A stretch of DNA of 64,000 bases from Bacteroidota bacterium. GTDB lineage: Bacteria; Bacteroidota; Bacteroidia; Chitinophagales; Chitinophagaceae. Positions 53,594 to 62,389 of this stretch are shown here, in pieces. A program made the translations under genes and the position numbers. Position 1 is the first letter of the stretch; every line of letters starts with the position of its first letter. The stretch covers positions 62,001-126,000 of the forward strand of contig JAFDXO010000083.1 of NCBI GenBank assembly GCA_018267925.1. The letters run 5' to 3'. Under the pieces are notes generated by a model that did not search any database, was not told where the DNA came from, and worked only from the letters and a program-made list of their open reading frames with translations.

Positions 53594-54718
53594 ATGTCTG
53601 ACACTCCAAAATTTAAAGTAACGATAGACAATATCACGGTAGAAGTTCCCGCCGGAACAACTATCCTGAATGCTGCTCGGTTGATAGGAGGTGATGTAAC
53701 ACCGCCTGCCATGTGCTATTATTCTAAGTTGGAAAATAGTGGTGGGAAGTGTCGTACTTGCCTTGTGGAAGTAAGCAAAGGTTCGGAAAAAGACCCGCGC
53801 CCAATGCCTAAGCTCGTAGCAAGCTGCCGCACCACTGTTATGGATGGCATGGAAGTTAAGAACATTACTTCTGAGCGGGTCATTGATGCCCGAAAAGGAG
53901 TAGTTGAATTTTTATTAATCAACCATCCTTTAGATTGTCCGGTGTGTGACCAAGCAGGTGAATGTGATTTGCAAGACCTGAGTTACGAACATGGTAGTGA
54001 GCAAAGTCGTTTAGATTTTCCTAAGCGCACCTTTGAACCGGAAGATATAGGACCCAATATTCAGCTACACATGAACCGGTGCATTATGTGCTATCGTTGT
54101 GTGTTTACAGCTGAGCAGTTGACACAGCGACGCGAACATGGCGTACTGGAACGTGGATGGGACTCACAAATTAGCACCTATCTGAACAAGGCACTCGATA
54201 ATGAGTTTATTGGCAATATCATAGATGTGTGCCCGGTTGGAGCCTTGACAGATAAGACTTTCCGGTTTAAACAAAGGGTATGGTTTACCAAGCCTATGGA
54301 TGCGCATCGCGATTGTCCTACCTGCTCGGGTAAGGTGCGACTATGGTTTCGGGGAGAGGAGGTGTTTCGCGTAACCGGTAGAAAAGATAAATGGGGTGAA
54401 GTGGAAGAATTTATTTGTAACACTTGCCGATTTGATAAAAAAAGAGCAAGCGATTGGGTAATTGAAGGTCCAACCAAGGTGAACAGGCATAGCGTTATCT
54501 CACAAAACCATTATCGAGGAGCCGTAGAAGCACAAAAAGACCTGATACGCGAAATAATTGGCAAGGAACCTAAAATGCTCTTGGACATACATACTATAAG
54601 TGATGTAAACCGACCGGAAATTCATCTTTCTGAAATTCATGGTCCATCCCATTCAAATGATTTTTTGCCCAACCAACAATTAGAAGGGCAAAGAAAATTA
54701 GAAGTTGGTAAGAAGTAA
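53594..54718 (+). CDS. nuoG: NADH-quinone oxidoreductase subunit G, short form
   Basis: 374 residues, less than half the length of E. coli NuoG. The N-terminal iron-sulfur part is complete: [2Fe-2S] ligands in PPAMCYYS, GGKCRTCLVE and ASCRTT; the His-Cys cluster in HPLDCPVCDQAGECDLQD; a ferredoxin-like CIMCYRCVF and DVCPVGALT; and a further CPTCSG/CNTCR set that begins the molybdopterin-like region. The large molybdopterin-oxidoreductase-like domain is absent. Short NuoG forms are known in Bacteroidota. The C-terminal 60 residues are low-complexity and polar. A 160-base spacer precedes nuoH. Confidence 0.93.
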   Translation: MSDTPKFKVTIDNITVEVPAGTTILNAARLIGGDVTPPAMCYYSKLENSGGKCRTCLVEVSKGSEKDPRPMPKLVASCRTTVMDGMEVKNITSERVIDARKGVVEFLLINHPLDCPVCDQAGECDLQDLSYEHGSEQSRLDFPKRTFEPEDIGPNIQLHMNRCIMCYRCVFTAEQLTQRREHGVLERGWDSQISTYLNKALDNEFIGNIIDVCPVGALTDKTFRFKQRVWFTKPMDAHRDCPTCSGKVRLWFRGEEVFRVTGRKDKWGEVEEFICNTCRFDKKRASDWVIEGPTKVNRHSVISQNHYRGAVEAQKDLIREIIGKEPKMLLDIHTISDVNRPEIHLSEIHGPSHSNDFLPNQQLEGQRKLEVGKK

Positions 54719-54731
54719 AAAATAATGTTAG

Positions 54732-54804
54732 TTGGGTAAAGGTTGAAAAAGCTAAATAGAATTACCCAAAGATGAACGGTGCTAACGCCGTAAAAGCTAA
54801 ATAG
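54732..54804 (+). other. Repeats in the nuoG-nuoH spacer
   Basis: TTGGGTAA (54732-54739) and TTACCCAA (54762-54769) form a perfect 8-bp inverted repeat. The 13-base sequence AAAAGCTAAATAG occurs twice in direct orientation (54747-54759 and 54792-54804), 45 bases apart. Confidence 0.5.
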
Positions 54805-54863
54805 TAGCGAACGGCCGGCAACCAAAAAAGAAAAACGAACAAAGACTTTTAACGTACGAACTA

Positions 54864-54871
54864 TAATTTTG
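54864..54871 (+). promoter_or_regulatory. Possible internal -7 box before nuoH
   Basis: TAATTTTG matches TAnnTTTG and ends 7 bases before the nuoH ATG. It could drive a second transcript for nuoH-nuoL with almost no leader. No -33 TTG is seen. Confidence 0.3.
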
Positions 54872-54878
54872 TGGCACT

Positions 54879-55946
54879 ATGCTTTTGATGCAAATTGATT
54901 GGCTTTTTCTTATTGAAAAAATTGGCCTGATTACTATAATTCTTTTGATATCGCTGGGCATTGCGGCTTATGCTACTTGGGGCGAAAGGAAAGTGGCTGC
55001 GGTGATGCAAGATCGAATTGGACCGGCACGCGCAGGCATCTTTGGATTGCTACAACCCTTAGCTGACGGTGGAAAATTATTTTTTAAAGAAGAAATCATT
55101 CCGCAAAGTGCATCGAAAATCATCTTTGTGTTAGGTCCGGCTATGTTTATGGTCACTGCCTTAATGACAAGTGTTATTATCCCTTGGGGTCCGAGTTTTG
55201 AAGTAGGTGGAAGAATCATTTCTTTACAAGTGGCTGATATTAACATTGGTATTCTTTTCATTTTTGGAGTAGTTAGTTTAGGCGTTTATGGTATCATGTT
55301 AGGTGGATGGGCATCTAATAATAAATATTCACTGTTAAGTAGTATTCGGGCAGCTTCGCAATCTATATCTTATGAATTAGCGATGGGAATATCGCTCATT
55401 GCTTTGTTGTTGCTTACGGGCACACTGAGTTTACATGATATTGTAGAACAACAACATGGTTTTTGGGCAGATGGCTATTTTACTTGGAATTTTTTCAAAC
55501 AACCTTTAGGCTTCTTCATTTTTTTGGTATGTGCTTTTGCAGAATTAAATCGTGCACCATTCGACTTGCCGGAATGTGAAAGTGAATTGAATATGGGCTT
55601 CCATTTGGAATATTCGTCCATGAAATTGGGCTTGTATCTTTTTGCGGAATACATCAACATGTTTATCAGTTCGGCCGTTATGGCAACCTTGTTTTTTGGA
55701 GGTTACAATTATCCGGGTATGGATTGGGTGTCTGCACATGCACCGCAGTGGTTGTTTGTATTGAGCGGAGTAACAGCCTTTTTCGTTAAAATAATTGCCT
55801 TTATACTATTTTTCATGTTAATCCGCTGGACTTTGCCTCGTTTCCGTTATGATCAGTTGATGAAATTAGGTTGGAAATCTTTGATTCCTTTAGCTTTAAT
55901 CAATATGTTGATAACCGGAGGCATAGCCCTTTGGCTTGGGAAATAG
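54879..55946 (+). CDS. nuoH: NADH-quinone oxidoreductase subunit H
   Basis: 355-residue membrane subunit with eight or nine membrane segments that completes the quinone channel. Conserved loops are ERKVAAVMQDRIGPARAG near 30-50, GWASNNKYSLLSSIRAASQ, ELNRAPFDLPECESEL and a C-terminal RWTLPRFRYDQLMKLGWK. The start is the first ATG of three Met codons. Normal length. nuoI follows after 54 bases; from here the genes are tightly packed. Confidence 0.96.
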   Translation: MLLMQIDWLFLIEKIGLITIILLISLGIAAYATWGERKVAAVMQDRIGPARAGIFGLLQPLADGGKLFFKEEIIPQSASKIIFVLGPAMFMVTALMTSVIIPWGPSFEVGGRIISLQVADINIGILFIFGVVSLGVYGIMLGGWASNNKYSLLSSIRAASQSISYELAMGISLIALLLLTGTLSLHDIVEQQHGFWADGYFTWNFFKQPLGFFIFLVCAFAELNRAPFDLPECESELNMGFHLEYSSMKLGLYLFAEYINMFISSAVMATLFFGGYNYPGMDWVSAHAPQWLFVLSGVTAFFVKIIAFILFFMLIRWTLPRFRYDQLMKLGWKSLIPLALINMLITGGIALWLGK

Positions 55947-56000
55947 AAAAACGACAAATAGATAAATTGATTTTGACAATTACCTTATTCAATAAAAACA

Positions 56001-56513
56001 ATGCAACACCTAACCAATCGAGCATTACCCATCAATCGTGATCCAATGACCTTGGCAGAACGATTGTATGTACCAGCCATTGCAAAAGGCTTGAAAGTAA
56101 CTGTTAGCCATATTTTCAAGAAAAAAGCTACGGTAAGCTATCCGGAGGAAAAACGTCCTTTTGCGCCAGTATTTCGGGGATTGCATGTGCTGAATCGTGA
56201 TGAGGAAGGGCGCGAACGTTGCACGGCTTGTGGCTTGTGTGCCGTAGCTTGCCCAGCCGAAGCTATTACTATGGAAGCAGCCGAGCGCAAACCGGAAGAA
56301 GCTCATTTATATCGTGAAGAGAAATATGCAGCAAAATATGAGATCAATATGTTGCGCTGTATCTTTTGTGGATTCTGTGAGGAAGCTTGTCCTAAAGATG
56401 CTATTTATTTGAGTGAAACAGTAATGCCCTCTAATTATAGCCGCCGAAGTATGATTTATAAAAAAGACGATCTTTTGATTCCACATCCTAAAAAACAAGA
56501 AGACAACAAATAG
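56001..56513 (+). CDS. nuoI: NADH-quinone oxidoreductase subunit I
   Basis: 170-residue subunit with two [4Fe-4S] clusters (N6a, N6b) leading electrons to N2. The ligand sets are CTACGLCAVACP and CIFCGFCEEACP, each in the canonical CxxCxxCxxxCP form. An amphipathic N-terminal part and a basic C-terminal tail surround them. nuoJ starts 3 bases after its stop. Confidence 0.96.
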   Translation: MQHLTNRALPINRDPMTLAERLYVPAIAKGLKVTVSHIFKKKATVSYPEEKRPFAPVFRGLHVLNRDEEGRERCTACGLCAVACPAEAITMEAAERKPEEAHLYREEKYAAKYEINMLRCIFCGFCEEACPKDAIYLSETVMPSNYSRRSMIYKKDDLLIPHPKKQEDNK

Positions 56514-56516
56514 ATC

Positions 56517-57053
56517 ATGGACTTGTTTGAAATACTTTTCTGGATTTTAACCATTGGAGCTATCAGTTCTGCTTTAGGGGTTATTTTAAGCAGAAACCCG
56601 ATTAACAGTGTGATTTGCTTAATTGCAACATTCTTTGCCATTTCCGGTCACTATGTATTATTAAATGCTCAGTTTTTAGCAGTAGTAAACATCATAGTTT
56701 ATGCAGGAGCCATCATGGTTTTGTTCTTGTTTGTGATCATGCTGATGAACTTAAATGCCGATGTAGAACCACAAAAGAGCCGATTAGTTCAGTTTGCCGG
56801 AATTATATCTGGAGGCATTCTCTTCCTTGTCATATTGGCTGCACTACGCGATTCTAAAATAAACGGCGTATTAGAAAAATCATCTAACAGTGTGGGCTTG
56901 ATTGAAAATTTGGGTAAGACACTTTTTCAAAACTATGTTTTACCATTTGAAATAAGCAGTGTGCTTTTCCTGAGTGCAATGATTGGTGCAATGGTTATCG
57001 GGAAAAAAGAACCTTCAAACGATTTACCGGAAAGATCACCCAACCAAAACTAA
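56517..57053 (+). CDS. nuoJ: NADH-quinone oxidoreductase subunit J
   Basis: 178-residue membrane subunit with five predicted membrane segments. Conserved stretches are ALGVILSRNPINSVICL, FLAVVNIIVYAGAIMVLFLFVIML (quoted in part), the TM3 helix with the pi-bulge region known to move during turnover, and FLSAMIGAMVIGKKE. Lies between nuoI and nuoK with gaps of 3 and 6 bases, so translation is probably coupled. Confidence 0.95.
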   Translation: MDLFEILFWILTIGAISSALGVILSRNPINSVICLIATFFAISGHYVLLNAQFLAVVNIIVYAGAIMVLFLFVIMLMNLNADVEPQKSRLVQFAGIISGGILFLVILAALRDSKINGVLEKSSNSVGLIENLGKTLFQNYVLPFEISSVLFLSAMIGAMVIGKKEPSNDLPERSPNQN

Positions 57054-57059
57054 TATACT

Positions 57060-57359
57060 ATGCCAATTCAATACTATCTTTTTTTAAGTTTTGCCTTGTT
57101 TTGCATAGGCATTATGGGGGCTTTAATGCGGCGAAATGCCATCATCATTTTTATGTGCATAGAACTGATGTTGAATGCCGTAAACCTATTATTAGTAGCT
57201 TTCTCCAAGATGTATAATGATGCCTCATCGCAAATTTTTGTCTTTTTTATTATGGTGGTTGCTGCCGCAGAAGTTGCTGTGGGCTTAGCTGTTATAGTAA
57301 TGATGTATAGAAGAGTTCATTCAGTTGACATCAATATTTTGAACAGACTTAAACATTAA
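57060..57359 (+). CDS. nuoK: NADH-quinone oxidoreductase subunit K
   Basis: 99-residue membrane subunit with three membrane segments, homologous to MnhC of Na/H antiporters. The proton-path glutamates lie in MCIELMLNAVNL and AAAEVAVGLAVIV. Length is standard. nuoL starts 36 bases later. Confidence 0.96.
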   Translation: MPIQYYLFLSFALFCIGIMGALMRRNAIIIFMCIELMLNAVNLLLVAFSKMYNDASSQIFVFFIMVVAAAEVAVGLAVIVMMYRRVHSVDINILNRLKH

Positions 57360-57395
57360 TAACATTTCCTCTAAAGGTTGATTTGAATTAGTTTC

Positions 57396-59276
57396 ATGAT
57401 ACAGTTTGTCTATTTAGTTCCGCTTTTTCCACTACTTGGCTTTTTGATTAATGGCTTTGGATGGAGAACCATTCCCAAAAGCTTAGGTGGCATTATAGGA
57501 AGCGCATCCGTGCTTGCATCATTTGTTGTTTCTCTCTTGATATTTTTTGAAGTAAAAAACGGAGCTAATGCAACGGTTACTTTATTTGACTTTATTCAGA
57601 CGGGCAAACTTTCTATTCCACTTGCCTTTCGGGTTGATAGTCTTTCTTCGGTATTTCTCTTAATCATTACCGGCATTGGCTTTTTGATTCATGTATATTC
57701 AACTTCTTACATGCACGAAGATGAGGGGATGGTGAAATATTTTGCTTACCTCAATCTTTTTGTATTTTCCATGCTGTTGTTAGTCTTGGGAGCTAATTAT
57801 TTGGTGATGTATATGGGTTGGGAAGGAGTCGGACTTTGTTCGTATTTATTAATTGGCTTTTGGTATAAAAATAATGATTTTGCCAGTGCAGGTAGAAAAG
57901 CCTTTGTTATGAATCGTATTGGTGACCTTGGCTTTTTAGTAGGTATGCTCCTCATTCTTTTTAACTTCGGAACGCTAACTTATACAGACTTTTTCGGTCA
58001 GTTAAATAACGGATTAGAGCCTGTTCGCAATAGTGTTTACAATTGGATAGCTATATGTTTATTTATTGGTGCTGTGGGTAAATCTGCTCAAATTCCATTG
58101 TTTACTTGGTTGCCCGATGCCATGGCCGGCCCTACTCCTGTATCTGCCCTAATCCATGCGGCTACTATGGTAACGGCTGGTGTATATATGATTGCCAGAA
58201 GTAGTTTGCTTTATAATCTTGCTCCGGATGCTTTACAAATCGTTGGTTGGATAGGGGCTGCTACTGCTTTTATGGCGGCAACCATAGCTATCAAACAATA
58301 TGACATCAAAAAGGTGTTAGCCTATTCAACAGTGAGCCAATTAGGGTTCATGTTTATGGCATTAGGTATGGGTGCTTATACTACTGCTGTTTTTCACGTC
58401 ATGACACACGCTTTTTTCAAAGCATTGTTGTTTTTGGGTTCCGGCAGTGTTATCCATGCCATGAGCGGCGAACAAGATATTCGAAAAATGGGCGGTTTAG
58501 GTAAACACATGCGCACAACGCAAATCACTTTTCTGATTGGTTGTTTAGCCATTGCAGGTATTCCTTTTTTCTCCGGTTTCTTTTCTAAGGATGAAATACT
58601 GGCTTCAACCTTTGCACAAAATAAAATGATTTATGCAATCGGTATAATTTCAGCGATGATGACAGCCTTTTACATGTTCCGCTTATATACCCTTACATTT
58701 ACTGGTAAATTTAGAGGTACGCACGAGCAAGAGCATCATTTACACGAAAGCCCCGCAGCCATTACCATTCCTTTAGTTTTATTGGCTGTTCTTTCAATAA
58801 TTGGTGGATATATAGGGTTGCCGGCTGTCATCACAGAACATCATACCCTTGCTCATTTTTTAAGTTCTTCCGTAACAAATGGACTGACAGCACACTTATC
58901 GCATCAAACAGAATGGATGTTAATTGGCATTTCTTCTTTTATTGCCATAGCTTTTTCTATTTATGGTTATATGGCTAATCGGCAACCTAACTTTGTACCG
59001 AATAGTGGCTTAGCAAAAGTGCTTGAAAACAAATGGTATGTGGACGAATTGTATGATGCTTTAGTGGTTCGCCCAATTAATGAACTATCTGCATTATTAG
59101 ACCGATTTGTAGAACGCATGGGAATTGATGGTTTTGTAAACGGTGTAGGAAAATCAGTTCGCTGGGGAAGCGATCGGATGCGTTTGCTACAAACAGGCCA
59201 AGTTGGTTTTTACATTTTCATCCTGGTTTTAGGTATGACTGTTCTATTTGCTTTGGGATTCTTTTGGATTGGATAA
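57396..59276 (+). CDS. nuoL: NADH-quinone oxidoreductase subunit L
   Basis: 626-residue antiporter-like membrane subunit with about 15 membrane segments and the long lateral helix. Key motifs: MGWEGVGLCSYLLIGFW with the proton-path Glu, FVMNRIGDLGFL, WLPDAMAGPTPVSALIHAATMV with Lys-type relay residues around it, HAFFKALLFLGSGSVIHAM and GIPFFSGFFSKDE. The C-terminus VDELYDALVVRPI is typical of NuoL. It is the last nuo gene: the two subunits normally following it, nuoM and nuoN, are not found, and a convergent desaturase gene comes next. Confidence 0.96.
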   Translation: MIQFVYLVPLFPLLGFLINGFGWRTIPKSLGGIIGSASVLASFVVSLLIFFEVKNGANATVTLFDFIQTGKLSIPLAFRVDSLSSVFLLIITGIGFLIHVYSTSYMHEDEGMVKYFAYLNLFVFSMLLLVLGANYLVMYMGWEGVGLCSYLLIGFWYKNNDFASAGRKAFVMNRIGDLGFLVGMLLILFNFGTLTYTDFFGQLNNGLEPVRNSVYNWIAICLFIGAVGKSAQIPLFTWLPDAMAGPTPVSALIHAATMVTAGVYMIARSSLLYNLAPDALQIVGWIGAATAFMAATIAIKQYDIKKVLAYSTVSQLGFMFMALGMGAYTTAVFHVMTHAFFKALLFLGSGSVIHAMSGEQDIRKMGGLGKHMRTTQITFLIGCLAIAGIPFFSGFFSKDEILASTFAQNKMIYAIGIISAMMTAFYMFRLYTLTFTGKFRGTHEQEHHLHESPAAITIPLVLLAVLSIIGGYIGLPAVITEHHTLAHFLSSSVTNGLTAHLSHQTEWMLIGISSFIAIAFSIYGYMANRQPNFVPNSGLAKVLENKWYVDELYDALVVRPINELSALLDRFVERMGIDGFVNGVGKSVRWGSDRMRLLQTGQVGFYIFILVLGMTVLFALGFFWIG

Positions 59277-59422
59277 AGAAAAAGAGAACAATATTCCTTT
59301 CAAAGAACGAATCTAAATTTCAGATAAAAGTAGGAACAGTTTGATGTTATGACTCTCTTAAGTCAAACAATCATATAACTTTACTTGCTATCAAAATCAG
59401 TCGAGAGGACTTATTAACCATC

Positions 59423-60217
59423 TTAAAAAACCAATTCCTCTTCCAATTCTTCTTCCTTTATGGTAGATTGTATTGGGACAGTTTCCGGTTTAACGGGGTT
59501 AATACGAATAACATGCAATTTGTTGAATAGCAATATGATTGGATAAACCGGATCAATTTCGTGCCAACGATAACCAAAATTAATTGCAGAAGGACGCTTA
59601 TGGTGATTATTGTGGTAGCTTTCACCAAGCATTAAAAAATCCACTCCAATTAAATTTTCAGAAGTGTTTTTCATTTCAAAGTTTTCGTAGCCGAATTTGT
59701 GTGCAAACCAATTGATTATAGCACCATGAACTGGGCTTAACAATATTTGAACCGGTAATAAAAGCCACAACCAAGGAGAGGTAGCAAATGCTGCATAAAA
59801 TCCAATGTATAGGGCTACCCAAAACAAGCGGGTATAACGATTACCGGCAAATTTGTCAAAAGCCGGCCAATCGGGTACATTTTTGGTAAACTTAGCATCT
59901 ATGGCAACTCGATATTCATTTATGTTTCTGTAAAAAACATAAGTCTTCCACATCATGTCAAAAATATTTTTGGAATACTTAGGTGAATGTGGGTCTTTGT
60001 CCGTATCGGCATAGGCATGGTGCATTCGGTGCATGATAGCATAAGCTCGAGTGCTTAGATAAGAGGAACCTTGAAATATAAAAGTTAATACAAAAAAGAA
60101 ACGTTCCCACCCCCTACTCATTGTGAACGCTCCATGAGCAGCATAACGATGTTGAAAAAAGGTTTGGCAAAAAAGAGATAAATACCACTGAGCTATAAAG
60201 AAAACAATAACAAGCAT
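59423..60217 (-). CDS. Acyl-CoA/acyl-lipid desaturase
   Basis: 264-residue integral membrane di-iron desaturase that introduces a double bond into fatty acyl chains. The three histidine boxes are HRYAAH, HRMHH and HNNHH, in the order and spacing of the delta-9 type. Membrane segments flank them. It is shorter than eukaryotic delta-9 enzymes but within the bacterial range. The C-terminus is acidic (KEEELEEELVF). Convergent with the nuo operon. Substrate, CoA or lipid bound, cannot be told from sequence. Confidence 0.9.
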   Translation of the reverse strand: MLVIVFFIAQWYLSLFCQTFFQHRYAAHGAFTMSRGWERFFFVLTFIFQGSSYLSTRAYAIMHRMHHAYADTDKDPHSPKYSKNIFDMMWKTYVFYRNINEYRVAIDAKFTKNVPDWPAFDKFAGNRYTRLFWVALYIGFYAAFATSPWLWLLLPVQILLSPVHGAIINWFAHKFGYENFEMKNTSENLIGVDFLMLGESYHNNHHKRPSAINFGYRWHEIDPVYPIILLFNKLHVIRINPVKPETVPIQSTIKEEELEEELVF

Positions 60218-60553
60218 TCGATTTTTTTACTTAAATATTATGCAAGATTAAGAAATGCTAATTGATTGTAGGCAAATAAGCCGATTATTATTTTCCATAG
60301 AGAAAAGTAGGAACAACCTAAAAAAATGTGTATAGCACAACCTATGTTTTATTTATTGCTTAAAAGGAAACAATACTCATTATATACTTAAACGTAGGAA
60401 GTCGTCAATTTTTAAGACTATTAAAACATCTGCTAATCGTGCTACATTGTTTTGATTTTTTTCATGCACAATTCATGCTCTTAACACTTTTACAAAAATA
60501 AAACCCCTATTCTATTAAAAAATTGTTTCCAAACAAAAGTTAATTTTGCTACC
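60218..60553. other. 336-base AT-rich spacer between divergent desaturase and nadC
   Basis: No credible coding frame, RNA gene or hairpin was seen. The right end holds the TAATTTTG box just before nadC. The left part must contain the desaturase promoter, but no good consensus match was found there. Confidence 0.55.
60541..60548 (+). promoter_or_regulatory. Candidate -7 box for nadC
   Basis: TAATTTTG, a full match, ending 5 bases before the nadC ATG, with TTG at 60523-60525 (spacing 15, shorter than usual). Initiation here would give a leaderless message. Confidence 0.35.
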
Positions 60554-61393
60554 ATGACAGATCATCAGTTTATTGCTGCGGCATTAGCAGAAGATATTGG
60601 CTCCGGCGATTATTCAACACTGGCTTCGATAGACTCTTCATCTCGTGGAAAGGCAATTTTGAAAATCAAAGAAGCAGGCATATTGGCGGGCGTTTCGTTA
60701 GCAAAACAAATCTTTCATTTTCTAGAGCCTGAAACAAACATTATCATCAATAAAAAAGATGGTGATCCGGTTTCAATTGGCGACATTGCTTTTGAAGTAG
60801 AGGCAAAGGTGCATACCATTTTACAAGCTGAACGATTAGTGTTGAATTGTATGCAACGCATGAGCGGCATCGCAACATTGACACATCAGTATGTAGAAAA
60901 AATAAAAAACTACCCAACCAAAATTCTGGATACTCGGAAAACCACTCCATTATTTAGACAGTATGAAAAAGAAGCAGTAAGAATGGGTGGAGGCAGCAAC
61001 CATCGTATGGGATTGTATGATATGATCATGCTGAAAGACAACCATATTGACTTTTGTGGCGGAATTGAAAAAGCAATTCTTAAAACAAAAAAATACCTTG
61101 ACGAACAAAAACTAAACCTAAAAATAGAAGTAGAAACCAGAAATATAGAAGACGTAAAGAAAGCTTTATCTACCGGTGTTGTAGATCGTATTATGTTAGA
61201 TAACTACTCCCCTTCCGATCTTAAAGCAGCAGTATCATTAATAGACGGAAAATGTGAATCAGAAGCATCCGGTGGTATAACATTGGATAATATTGAGGAC
61301 TACGCGAAATCTGGTGTTGATTATATTTCTGTAGGAGCGATCATCCATCATGCTGTCAGTTTAGACCTTAGCTTAAAGGCACAATTAGTGTGA
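60554..61393 (+). CDS. nadC: Nicotinate-nucleotide pyrophosphorylase (quinolinate phosphoribosyltransferase)
   Basis: 279-residue cytoplasmic enzyme that turns quinolinate and PRPP into nicotinate mononucleotide in de novo NAD synthesis. Conserved parts are ALAEDIGSGDYST at the start, QAERLVLNCMQRMSGIAT, the PRPP/quinolinate site LDTRKTTPLFRQYEKEAVRMGG (quoted in part), NHRMGLYDMIMLKDNHI, EVETRN, IMLDNYSP and the closing SVGAIIHH. Normal length. Its stop overlaps the GTG start of the next gene by 4 bases (GTGA), so the pair is translationally coupled. nadA and nadB are not in the window. Confidence 0.95.
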   Translation: MTDHQFIAAALAEDIGSGDYSTLASIDSSSRGKAILKIKEAGILAGVSLAKQIFHFLEPETNIIINKKDGDPVSIGDIAFEVEAKVHTILQAERLVLNCMQRMSGIATLTHQYVEKIKNYPTKILDTRKTTPLFRQYEKEAVRMGGGSNHRMGLYDMIMLKDNHIDFCGGIEKAILKTKKYLDEQKLNLKIEVETRNIEDVKKALSTGVVDRIMLDNYSPSDLKAAVSLIDGKCESEASGGITLDNIEDYAKSGVDYISVGAIIHHAVSLDLSLKAQLV

Positions 61394-62265
61394 AACAGCA
61401 TCTTGTTTTTATTGTCAATCCTCGTGCCGGAGTAGATAGAGAAAAAGCAATTGAAAAGGCTTTGAAAACCTATCTAAATCATTCAAAATATAGCTATGAA
61501 ATACAACATACTCAACATGCCAAACACGGCACAGAATTAGCACGCATAGCTGCCGCAAAAGGCACTACGACAGTTGTAGCAGTAGGAGGTGATGGCTCGG
61601 TCAATGATGTAGCAAAAGGGTTGATAAATACGGACACATCATTGGGAATATTACCAATGGGTTCGGGAAATGGTTTAGCAAGAAGCTTGTCTATACCCAC
61701 ACAATTAAAAGGAGCTATTGAAGTTCTCAACAAGGGAAGGACTACGCAAATTGATGTGGGTATGGCTAATGAACATTTATTTCTAAGCAATGCAGGAGTA
61801 GGGTTTGATGCACTAATTTGTCAAGCATTTACCCAAAGTAAAAAGCGTGGCTTTTTTTCATATTGCCGAATTATACTCAATGAGGTGTTTCGATATAAAT
61901 TGCATGAATGGAGCTTAGTAGCTGATGGAAAAACGTTTTCAAAGATTGCCTTTATGATTACAGTTGCCAACGGAAATCAATTAGGTTATAATTTTAAAAT
62001 AGCTCCTAATGCAAGCTGGACAGACGGGTTGCTTGATGTAGTGCTAATCAAAAAATTTCCAATTTTATTGACTGCAGATATAGCTATTCGAGCTGTAACG
62101 GGTAAAATTTTATCCAGTCGCTATGTAGAGCATTTGCGTGTAAAATCTATCCAAGTTTCACACCCCGAATTAACGTTAATGCAGACTGATGGCGATGCGT
62201 ATTCATGCAGAGGAAGAGTTACCTTCTCCATAATAAATAGTAGCTTATCCGTATTGACCCCTTAA
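61390..62265 (+). CDS. Diacylglycerol kinase-family lipid kinase (YegS/BmrU-like)
   Basis: 291-residue soluble or peripheral membrane kinase of the DAGK catalytic superfamily. Motifs: FIVNPRAGVDREK at the N-terminus, the nucleotide-binding VAVGGDGSVNDVAKGL, GILPMGSGNGLARSL, FLSNAGVGFDALI and the C-terminal MQTDGDAYS. Members phosphorylate diacylglycerol, sphingoid bases or phosphatidylglycerol; the substrate is open. The start is GTG at 61390, overlapping the nadC stop; no better start exists. The functional link to nadC is not evident and probably only transcriptional. Confidence 0.9.
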   Translation: MKQHLVFIVNPRAGVDREKAIEKALKTYLNHSKYSYEIQHTQHAKHGTELARIAAAKGTTTVVAVGGDGSVNDVAKGLINTDTSLGILPMGSGNGLARSLSIPTQLKGAIEVLNKGRTTQIDVGMANEHLFLSNAGVGFDALICQAFTQSKKRGFFSYCRIILNEVFRYKLHEWSLVADGKTFSKIAFMITVANGNQLGYNFKIAPNASWTDGLLDVVLIKKFPILLTADIAIRAVTGKILSSRYVEHLRVKSIQVSHPELTLMQTDGDAYSCRGRVTFSIINSSLSVLTP

Positions 62266-62389
62266 AAACAAGGATATGAAGAAAAGCAAACAATAATTAT
62301 CTTTATCGCTTTAAAAAACTATTTTGCTCAAAAATCACACAAACATTTTCGATTTTTAAAGCGTCTTATATCCACGAGTCTATTTTTTT

